From Ancistrus triradiatus (taxonomy: Eukaryota > Chordata > Actinopteri > Siluriformes > Loricariidae): a DNA stretch of 64,000 nucleotides. Shown piece after piece: positions 1 through 9,627 of the stretch. Below the pieces are notes generated by a model. The model was given only the letters and a program-made list of their open reading frames with translations. It searched no databases and was not told where the DNA came from. The position numbers and the translations under genes are program-made. The stretch spans positions 372,001-436,000 of the forward strand of contig JAJAGP010000227.1 in the NCBI GenBank assembly GCA_025084515.1. Reading direction: 5' to 3'. Within the stretch, counting starts at the first letter, position 1; every line of letters starts with the position of its first letter.

Positions 1-604
1 GTAAAAGTAAAAGGTATTAAGTTACAAAAATAATCAAGTACAAATACCTAAAAAATACTTAAGTACAGTAAAAGTTCAGCACTTCCAACACGTCAGCTAA
101 TTTTTGTCCTGTTAGAGCTGCCCTATCCAACTATAAGTATGGTCATCTTGAAAAGAGCTCCAATAATTTTCATATTTAATACTGCAGAAGAGCATGTAGT
201 ATAAAAAATGGTCTGTCCTTTTGCATCATTCAGTGCCTATCACACCATTGCCTAGCGTTGTGTACAGCACACTGCTGTTGGACTCTGGAGTGCTCTGTAG
301 TCATGAATTGTGCAGATGCCAGGAAGATGATGTACTCCATGAACCATTAATCATGGAACCAACTGTAATTATGGTCTGGGTGTGATTTGATGTTTTTGGC
401 TCAATCACTTAGTTTCAGTAAAGATAAATGTTTGTGGTACAGCATACAATTACTGCACTGCATAACCCAGCAACTGGGTTTAAACTGCTAAACGTATAGT
501 GACATATATCAGATTCAACATATTGGTGTGTGCTGTTTACATGACCAGTTGAATATGGTGATAGCTTCAGAAAGGTCTAATTTTTAAGTGAATGTTTGTT
601 GTTT
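1..604. other. AT-rich intergenic DNA, no gene seen
   Basis: No open frame of note, no splice-flanked exon and no repeat family that I recognise. It precedes a SINE copy. Confidence 0.5.
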
Positions 605-893
605 GTTTATTTATTTGTTTATTCATTGTTGCATCAACATCAGTGGCGATTCATGACAGGAACAAGGTTAGGTCGATACTAGTCAGACATTCACACTGGG
701 CCAATTTAGAGCACCCAGTTAACATAACAAATGTCTTTGGAATGTGAGAGGAAACCAAGAGTACCCAGAGTAAACTCACGTGGACACGGGGAAGACATGC
801 AAACTCCACGAAGGCTGAGTCTGAGAGTCTGAGATCAGGATCTCTGGAGCTCTGAGGCGACTGCACTAATCACTTATGCCACCGTGCTGCCCA
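605..893 (-). mobile_element. tRNA-derived SINE-like repeat
   Basis: Read on the minus strand it begins GGGCAGCACGGTGGC, the typical head of a widespread fish tRNA-derived SINE, followed by the 'gagtttgcatg...cccc' block and the 'ctttggaatgtgagagga' block, and it ends in a (TTTA/TTTG)-rich tail at about 605-630. The tRNA-like B box is decayed. A related copy, also on minus, is embedded at about 43420-43740. The family identification rests on pattern memory and not on a search. Confidence 0.6.
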
Positions 894-1631
894 TTAAGTG
901 CATGGAAATTAACTTTTGAAATTAAGAAGAAATTACGCAGCCAAGTTAACTTCATGAGCATATTCAATATCCTACAGAAGTGGTGGCTAATGTGCTATGC
1001 AACTAAGAGAATGGGGAACTGAAACATTACTGAAAGGATGTTTAGTCAGTGGTGGAAAGTAATAGATTGCATGTACTTTAGTTACTACAGCTGGGATTTT
1101 TTCAGGTTAACTACCACTTCAGTAGCCTACCTTTAATTAATTAGTCTGCTGGTCTCAGACTTTGGCCCCTCATTGTATTTGCCTGTTCTCAGGCAAAACC
1201 AAAGCTGGATTAAAATATTTTATATATTTATAATTACATTAATATATTTTGATGAACAGATGGCCATCTGTATTCCTGGTTAAACAGAAATAAAAGCTGT
1301 CAATGATCCACCAAGGCTGATGTGACACCAAGAAATAAAAAAGGGACAGATTAGTAAGCTGTTTCTCGAAATCAATAGAGATGCTTTATCCCTTTCTCTT
1401 ATGACTGACAAATAAATTATTATTAAAATGTTGCTATTGTTCTTTTATTAAAAATAATTTAAGTGACATTAGATATTGTATTGAATCTATTTCCAAATAT
1501 TACTGAGCGTAAGATCAATTAGCAAATACATTCTTTCAGCAGAGTGAAGTTTTGGTTCTTTTGCAATCTCCTCTCTACTTTGGAACTGACACATTTCCCA
1601 TCATTCAGTTTTGACCACTTCACAAGGCAGA
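894..1631. other. Upstream flank of the Ig/SRCR gene
   Basis: AT-rich DNA between the SINE and the first coding exon at 1632. The promoter of the Ig/SRCR gene should lie in or before this stretch, but I cannot point to a convincing TATA box or GC box, so no core promoter is called. Confidence 0.4.
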
Positions 1632-4600
1632 ATGGATCTCTACAGTTTAGTGGGTATGTGTCCAGTTGCTTCTAATACTGTTTCTAGTAGACACAGTTTT
1701 CTTGATAAGATTTTTTTAAAATAATGCATGAGTAATTTATAATTTGTTACTAATTTATTTAATTTATTTAAATTTTTTAAATGTATTAAAAAAAACTTCA
1801 GGCAAATTTTACTTCTGAAAATAATAATATTTCTGCTTTCCTCCGTATGGCTTAATATTTATTATAAGATATAGTTCCATACAGTTAGACTAGGTATAGT
1901 GTATTTGTTCGAACTGTCCAAAGGTCTACTCTGTGTGACAAGATCATTCTTTCACTTCCTAGATCTAGTATTAGTGTTCTGCATAGCTGAATTATGTGTT
2001 CAACATGCAGAGTCCCAAGCCCAAGGTACGTTTAATCTTCTGATTTTCTGAAAAACTTGACAAAATAAAAGCAATATTGTGTACTAAATCCATGTTAATT
2101 TGTTATGTATGTGTAAGAAATTCACTCTCAGACTTCCTTATTTGTTTATATTGTCTTTATATTGCTTTTAAACATCATTATGTATTGTTTTAATTATTAA
2201 GACTGGGAAACATAGCATCCACTTTCTGTATGTATTTCTGTAGTTTTATGCAAAGTTTGAGCACCCCTTGTCAAATTCCATGTTTTATTGATTTTCTAAA
2301 CAAAACCAATATAACATAATATCTGCAGGGAAATTCATAAAAGAGCCCATATTAGTGCCCAAATTTTATAATAAGTCTGTTTGTCTAATTGCATGTCAAT
2401 CTAAGCATCTACAGTGGGGCACAAAAGTATTTAGTCAGCCACAGATTGTGCAAGTTCTCCTACTTAGGAAAATGAGAGAGGTCTGTAATGTTCATCATAG
2501 GTACACTTCAACTATGAGAGACAAACTGAGGAAAAAAAATCCAGGAAATCACATTGAAGGATTTTTTAAGAATTTAATTGTAAATTATGGTGGAAAATAA
2601 GTATTTGGTCAATAAATTTGGTTCAACTCAATACTTTGTACCATAATCTTTGTTGACAGAGGTCAAACGTTTCCTGTAAGTCTTCACCAGGTTTGCACAC
2701 ACTGTAGCTGGTATTTTGGCCCATTTCTCCATGCAGATCTCCTCTAGAGCAGTGATGTTTTGGGGCAACATGGACTTTCAACTCCTTCCACAAATTTTCT
2801 ATGGGGGTGAAATGATTTTTATGGAGCCACTCCTTCAATGCCCAAGCAGTGTGTTTTGGACCATTGTCATGCTGGAAGACCCAGCCATGTTCCATCTTCA
2901 ATGCTCTCACTGATGGAAGGAGGTTTTGGCTTAAAATCTCATGATACATGGCCCTGTTAATTTTTCCCTTAACACGGATCAGTCGTCCTGTCCCCTCTGC
3001 AGAAAAACAGCCCCAAAGCATGATGTTTCCACTCCCATGCTTCCCAGTAGGTATGGTGCAACTCAGCATTCTTCTTCCTCCAAACACGGCGAGTTGAGCT
3101 TTTACCAAAAAAATTCTATTTTGGTTTCATCTGACCACATGATATTCTCCCAATCCTTTTCTGGATCATCCATATGCTCTCTGGCAAACTTCAGACGAGC
3201 CTGGACATATACTGACTTAAGCAGAGGGGACACGCCTGGCACTGCAGGATCTGAGTCCCTATCGGCATAGTGTGTAACTGATGGTAGCCTTGTTACTTTG
3301 GTCCCAGCTCTCTGCAGGTCATTCATCAGGTCCCTTCGTGTAGTTCTGGGATTTTTGCTCACCATTCCCCCACGGGATGAGATCTTGTGTGGGGCCCCAG
3401 ATCAAGGGAGATAATCAATGGTCTTGTATGGCTTCCATTTTCTTACAATTGCTCCCATAGTTGATTTATTCACACCAACCTGTTTGCCTATTGTAGAGTC
3501 ACTCATACTTATTCATTTAATTCATACTTATGTTTCACCATGATTTACAACTAAATTCTTTAAAAATCCTACAATATGATTTCCTGGATTTTTTTTCTCA
3601 TTTTGTCTCTCATAGTTGAAGTGTACGTATGATGAAAATTACAGACGTCTCTCATCTTTCTAAGTAGGATAACTTGCACAATCAGTGGCTGACTAAATAC
3701 TTTTGTGCCCCACTGTACTTCTCAAGCAGGGGCTGCATCCCACTAGGGGGCTGTATCATGCGCTGGGGTAGAGGATTTGTTAGGTGAATTTGGGAAAAAA
3801 AATCTCACTACATTCACAGATGGAGCTAAATACAAAGTAATTATGAAAGCAGCAGAACACTTGTATACAATATGTAACCTTATTCATTCCATTATAAGTA
3901 AGACAAGGAAGTCATGAGAGACCTTCCCAGTAACCCTGATCTACATACAATAGAACACTTTGGGATATTGTAGAATGGGAGATTGGCAGCATAAATGCAC
4001 AACTGAAAAATTGCATGATACAGTCATGTCAACTGTTCCTAATAAAGTGCCTAGCGAGTTAAAAGTATTTATTGCTTTCAATGAAATTTAAAGTTTGTCC
4101 AGTACATTCATTATGGCTAGAATAACAGATTATACATCTCATTGTACTCAATGCTACCAAACAAATTGATACAAATATTCTCATAAATCACAGTTAAATA
4201 TCATGTCATTGCTATAAAACAGCAACGATCAGCATATGTTGTGTTTTGCACCACCTATGAAATGCCGGGAGAGTAAGCATGCTCCAGGCATGTGTCCAGT
4301 CTTATCAACAAAGAGCCACTGTAACTGCTAGTTTTCATTCCAGGCAAGTGGTGAGAGTTTATTCCACTTGTTTAATCAGCTGGCCTGGGTCTTCAAATAT
4401 CTGAGTTGTATCAGATGTAGCTCCTGCAAGGTTGGAATGAAAACTTCCATCCAGCAGTTTACTTTTCATGTCTCTATTATTGTGCTGACAAGAGCTGTTG
4501 CTTCTTTCTGTTCCCCTTTCACTCAGTTTCACTCCCACTACCTACTCTATCATTTCAATCTTCTGTGAACCAGAGTAACATCCAGCTGTTCTCCACTGTG

Positions 4601-7600
4601 TATCTTGACTGCAATATCCCGGATAAAGCCCCCTTCCCTGTATCAGTGTCTATATCTCGAGCTGATAACACTAATTCAACATCAGAACCCTGGGTGACCT
4701 TGAAGGACGTTCGGAGTCAGGACATTGTGACCTTCACACTCATAGCAAAGCCTGAAAGAGAGGGTCCAGTAGTCTGCTGGTACACATCAACCAGAGGAGG
4801 GACCACTGTTTTCAGTAAATCTGTCAACTTAAACATATGTGAGTGACTTTATAGGCATTGTGTCATATGCAAAGAAATAAGTCTATATTTTAACATCTTT
4901 CTGTTCTCCCTTGTAAAAGCGTCACTTCCAAACCCCATTATGGTTCTTCATCCACCTGTGTTTTCTGTGGGGTCAAATTACATCGCTCAGTGTGAGATAC
5001 CACAGAATGAATTGAGAAATGTCACACTGAGTCTGTTTCAACGGCTCCTTCCAATCACGCTTGGCAATGCGTCCTTTGAATACATAGGATCAAGAGTTCT
5101 CGCTCCAGGAGAGTGGGGATGCTCAATCTCCCGAACAAATGCTGTAAATACAGTTGAATATTTGTGTGAAATGGAAGTATTTTTCAACGGGAGGTCCATG
5201 CACTCCATATCCACGTCCGCTGCAGCTATCCCAGGTATGACATTGATACAAAGTGCAAAACGAACAGATCAGATGTCAGTGTCTACTAAACAGGCCTAAG
5301 TCATAAATGAAAGTGTTATAACATATGTGCTTGTGTCTCACTGTTGTTCCAGAGGAGCTGCCAGTTCGTTTGTATTCAAAAACTCAAAACTCAGCAACAT
5401 GTATTGGAAATTTGTTTGTGAGAGCCAGAGAGGAATGGAGACCTATTTGCGTTCCCACCTCTAGAATCAATGATAGCACTTTGGCTAATGTCGTATGCCG
5501 AGAGTTGGGCTGTGGAGCCGCTCTAGACTGGGACAGGACTACAGATAACAGTCCAAATGCTGTAGGTACACCTAGCTGCACTGGGAAAGAGAAAAGGATA
5601 GCTGAGTGTCTTATGCAGGATAAGAGATCCTGTGCAAAAGAAACACTCCACATCACTTGCACAGGTTAGACACACAAATGGATTCACACACACAAAGACA
5701 CTTTTCAAAATATCTTAAATGTTTATTTCCACTTTTCTTCCTCTGTCTGACAGAGGCCATGCCTCCCCCTAAGCTTTCTGTGTTGGAACGTAATCCTTCG
5801 TCATGGGTGTACGTCAGGACTGAAGAGTCTGTGACCATCGCCTGCACTTTTGAGTCATCCTCGCTGACAGCCAATAGTAAGAATGTCAGTGAAATGCAGT
5901 TGGCTCCAAGTTGAACAAACAATGGGAAACTGACCTCAGTGCTTGCGCAGAATGACCTAATCCTGTCAACATGCTATACTTTTTACAGCTGTACATCACC
6001 TTTACCCACAATGGAAATGACATATACACAACATACACCAGTGCAGGCACCACCGTGACAAAACATCTGTACGCCCCAGTGACTGAAGGAGAATACGCTT
6101 GCTATGCCCATCCACGTTCAAGCAAAGTGCCGAAGACTGACACCAGCAACTCAGTAAACATCCACAGTATGTTTCATTTCCAAACTATGTTTTCTTTGAT
6201 TTGAGCATGCATCAGCCTGGTTGGTTTTAATGTGTTTCTCCAGGTAGAGCAAGCCACCTTTATTAAAAGCTGTAGGTACATAATACATAAGATACATGCA
6301 GCTGTGCATTCATAACACTGTAGTAATCACTATATACATTTGTTTTATTTCTGTGACTTACTGCAGTGTTATGACTCACACTTCCAGCACATATAAAAAC
6401 CCCTATACTGATTATTTTATACCCTTTTATCCTGGTCGGGGTCAGGGTCAGGAACCACCAAGTGCCTAAACCTACTTTTATTTCACTTAATTTACCAATT
6501 CTCAATCTTGGTTGTTGCATGACAAAGTACTAACCTTAATTGCTGCTCATACAATGTCATTGAACAGCTGACCTGCAATTCTGTCCCACCCTGTATACAT
6601 AAGCTCACAGACATCCAAGTTAGTAGTGATTAACAGGGAGGAGAGCTAGGCTAATTATGCCCTCTTGGACTCCTGGTAAAGGAATGCCTTTCTGAAATAC
6701 TGTATATTTTTGTGTAGATAAAACACAACCAGTGGACGTTTAATAAGTGCCAGTGGGCTAGCTTCAGGATAATGCATAACCCCCTTTAGGTATTCTGGAG
6801 ACAAAACTATTTAGACTATTTGTATAAGCAAATGAAGAAAGATAAGCCATACTCACATATTATTCGTTCATTTCTTACTCTGTAAATGTTTTCCCTGATC
6901 AGGGCTGCAGTCAAGCAGGAGCCACTCCTAGAAATACTAGGTGCTAGGTCAAAATACACAGGGCACTAATCCATTGCCAGGCATTCCCACTCACATATAG
7001 AGAAATTTAGAGCGATCAGTCCATCCTTCTGGCATGTTTTATAGGGGAAATTGGAAAACCTGGTCTCATGGGAAACATTCCATACACCATAATACTCACA
7101 ACAGTGGAAATGCTCTCAAAGCACTGTCATTGCCAAATCAGCAGCCAAATGTTTTTGTAATATGGAACTTCAGGCTTTAATTTTAACCATTTCTTATAAC
7201 GATACTGAGAATAATGTGATACAAAATAGCATAGCATTTACATTTGTTTTGCTATTTGTTTTCTAATACAGTAAAATATATTTCTCACATGTTTAGATAG
7301 TGCCCCAGCTACACCAGAAAAAAAGCTGTAAGAAAGCTAAATATTTAAAGGTCCTTTTAGTGATGCCTGAAATGTCTGCATCTATGAGCACTCTGCATAA
7401 ACAAACCTGATCCATATCACAAAAGGTTTTATGGTTGATTAGTGAGTAGACTCACATGTTAGTCCAGGGATAATAAACACTGAAGAAAGCAATGATCTAC
7501 AGAGAAAAGGTGGACCTTTGCTTATCACTGACATAATATCATTCAGAGTAGATCTTTTGTCCCTTTAGTATGTATACAGTATTTAACCTAAAGTTAAGGT

Positions 7601-8253
7601 TTTGTAATTAATTTGAGACAAGGGCTATGTAGCTTTGCCATCTTTATCAGTCAAAGCAAAACTAACTGGTGCAGTAAATTTGTGTGCTTATGAATACGCT
7701 TTTGTGCAGTTGGTGCATAACTTTAGCCATATGGATGGCTTCAAAAGTTTTCAGGAAGCATACATTAGCCCTCACCCTTCCAGGAAGGAAGCTACCACGT
7801 GATAGGGGAAACACAGCTAATAGGTGGAATTTGGCAAACAGCTAAATCTAGAGAACATGGAGAAACTGAGAAGCCGTGGCCCTTAATATCCAGTTACACT
7901 GTGCAAATGCATTTTAATATACACTGTGTTCCCCAGGTTAAAATACACACTGAGATGACGTAAAAATGCATGAAGAAACTGCACATCAATGTTGTTTACC
8001 TTTCATCTTCTGTTCTTCCCCTTCTGCAGTCTATAATCCTCCACCAGCTGGACCTGTTGTTGCTGCTGTTCTCACAACAGTAGCTGGAGTAGCAATTCTT
8101 TTGTTCCTTTGTGTATATCGTAAGAGCAAAGACCAAGACAGTGAGGGAGTTCAACTGGCAGATACACAAACTCCAGAAGCAAGTCCATTCAACTGTACAG
8201 GTCCTCTACATGAGAAACCAGTTAATACAAACACATATCTGCCACAAGTGTAG
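1632..8253 (+). CDS. Ig-Ig-SRCR-Ig single-pass membrane receptor
   Basis: Eight exons join in frame: 1632-1653, 1963-2025, 4527-4838, 4920-5234, 5353-5664, 5754-5884, 5989-6166 and 8030-8253 (1557 nt, 518 residues, stop TAG). All introns are GT-AG. They are phase 1 except the 104-nt intron inside the third Ig domain (5885-5988), which is phase 0. The start ATG has A at -3 and G at +4. Exons 1-2 encode a signal peptide (about residues 1-28, hydrophobic core [11 protein letters not shown]). Exon 3 is an Ig-like domain (residues 29-132, cysteines in LDC and VVCWY). Exon 4 is a second (133-237, AQCEI and YLCEM, glycosylation motifs NVT and NAS). Exon 5 is one SRCR domain (238-341) with eight cysteines and the hallmark VVCRELGCG. 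Exons 6-7 are a third Ig-like domain (342-444, IACTF and YACYAH). Exon 8 gives a PPPAGP linker, a transmembrane helix ([20 protein letters not shown]) and a tail of about 48 residues ending YLPQV, with no ITIM or ITAM. By family, SRCR/Ig surface proteins act in immune recognition (CD5/CD6-like scavenger receptors). Ligand and orthologue are unknown, and further exons could hide in the 1.9-kb last intron. Confidence 0.85.
2240..2411. repeat. DNA-transposon end fragment (low confidence)
   Basis: The block around 2245-2310 ('gcaaagtttgagcacccctt' followed by 'tgttttattgattttctaaa') resembles one terminus of another fish Tc1/mariner-type family. It lies in intron 2 of the Ig/SRCR gene, directly beside the Tc1 insertion. 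Similar motifs recur at about 15950-16020 and 32040-32110. Confidence 0.35.
2412..3715 (-). mobile_element. Tc1/mariner element, family A, decayed, with both ends
   Basis: The left end CAGTGGGGCACAAAAGTATT and the right end (reverse complement) match each other, continue through 'tagtcagcca' and 'acttgcaca', and are each flanked by TA (2410-2411, 3716-3717), the Tc1 target duplication. The transposase reads on minus in broken pieces. The helix-turn-helix part is near 3510-3366, a middle piece at 3365-3102 contains WSDETKIE (first catalytic Asp), and 3108-2623 holds HDNGPKHTA and PIENLW (second Asp and Glu). The start codon and N-terminus are lost by a deletion near 3510-3540, and about ten residues are missing between the last two motifs, so it is inactive. 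It lies in intron 2 of the Ig/SRCR gene, antisense to it. Confidence 0.93.
6167..8029 (+). other. Last intron of the Ig/SRCR gene
   Basis: This 1863-bp GT-AG intron separates the third Ig domain from the transmembrane exon. It contains a faint SINE-like remnant near 6890-7020 ('agggcactaatccattgccaggc') and no exon-like block that I can support. It is the likeliest place for an overlooked alternative exon. Confidence 0.5.
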
Positions 8254-8673
8254 TGCAGAACATCTGTTTAATACAGCATGTTGTTCATTTTTGGATGAAT
8301 TGCTTTAATCCTGTAGAGTACCAGTTAATAGTTTTATTAGTGTGTATTTGAGTATTCATTTGTTAATTTTTGTTTTCAGACTTATTGAATGTTTTTTTTT
8401 ATTATACCCATTGTTACATCTATTAAACATGGATCTACAGACGGTGTATTTGCAAAGAATATAATATCATTGGCATGTTGTAGTGTGGAATACAGTGACT
8501 CCTCTTACTTTTTTGTAGCTAATGTATTATCTTAGCTTTGGCTCTGCAATTGAATGAATTTAAATGTACATAATTAAAAAATTGTAAGTACTGTTTCTGT
8601 ACTCTTTTTATTTAAAGATGGATGTTATTATGCACTAAAGTGCCCAACACAGATGGAAGTATCATGCAGCACA

Positions 8674-8679
8674 AATAAA
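8674..8679 (+). terminator. Poly(A) signal AATAAA, Ig/SRCR gene
   Basis: AATAAA lies 421 bp after the TAG stop of the plus-strand gene. An upstream ATTAAA at 8422-8427 is an alternative. Position and spacing are plausible, but cleavage cannot be proven from sequence. Confidence 0.45.
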
Positions 8680-8710
8680 ACACCTTTGCACAGGAATTTA
8701 TGATATCAGA

Positions 8711-8716
8711 TTTATT
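8711..8716 (-). terminator. Distal poly(A) signal candidate on minus, keratin side
   Basis: TTTATT here is AATAAA on the minus strand, about 910 bp beyond the keratin stop. If used, the keratin 3' UTR would run almost to the end of the convergent gene's transcript (plus-strand signal at 8674). A nearer candidate exists at 9364. Confidence 0.3.
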
Positions 8717-9363
8717 GAAGTAAAGATTTCAGATGTTACAAAGTCAATCGAGCAACAATAAATCTGGTTGTGTCATTTGAGTTTTTTTTTTGTATGAGAG
8801 AGAAGATCGGGTCTGGCACAGCTTGAGAGAAAGGGACTAAGACCCTTAATTTTGCTCTGTAGGCAAATCTGAGCAAATTGGTTGTGAGGCTCTTATAGGT
8901 GGTCACCTACAGCTCCAGCTTATAGGCGGTATACAGCTGCCAAATCAGCAAGTGCCACTGCATACAGTCTAGAGAGGGTCATGTGATTTCTTCCAAAAAT
9001 CTGCTCAAAGTGCAATTCTACAGATGATTCATTGTAACAGACTGTAAGTCACACACTTGTTAAGATACATAAACAGACATTGACAGCCATTTTACAGTGA
9101 CACAAATACAGTGACTTTTTTTTTACTAAAAGCAGATTTGTGGTAGCTGAAAATCCTAACCCAGATGGGTTCTTCTGAAGCTGTATTTAAAAATTTACCT
9201 CATCCAGTGTTGCTGTGTCTCTTGCTGTCTTGTTCTGGTAAATTTAGTTTCAGTGGTTTTAGTGTTTTATGTTCACCTAGTCTTCCTTTCCCCAAACATG
9301 TCAGTTCAGAAAATCAAAAAATCAAAAGCAGGGATCAAGTATTTCCATTTACATTCTTCCAGG

Positions 9364-9369
9364 TTTATT
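9364..9369 (-). terminator. Proximal poly(A) signal candidate, keratin gene
   Basis: TTTATT on plus, AATAAA on minus, about 260 bp after the keratin stop codon. This spacing suits a normal keratin 3' UTR. It competes with the distal candidate at 8711. Confidence 0.4.
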
Positions 9370-9627
9370 TTTTGGTTTACATTTGGATAATTGGCATTGG
9401 CTTAACCTGTATACAAATAGCAGTGCTCAGGGGAGGATGGATAAAAGTTACAAAACCCCTAGATCTCCTCATATTCATTCTATGTAGAGCATATAATATG
9501 CCTCAATACAGAAACAATAAGACTCTCCTGGGTTGACATACTAAAAGGGGCTACAGGTACATTAGCACCATTGATGAACCGAGTTGGAAGCGTGTTGGTG
9601 TAGGTACAGGTAGGCAGATGGAGTTGC

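Noticed and set aside
5384..5922. Minus-strand frames over the SRCR region
   Set aside because: Antisense shadows of the plus-strand exons at 5353-5664 and 5754-5884.
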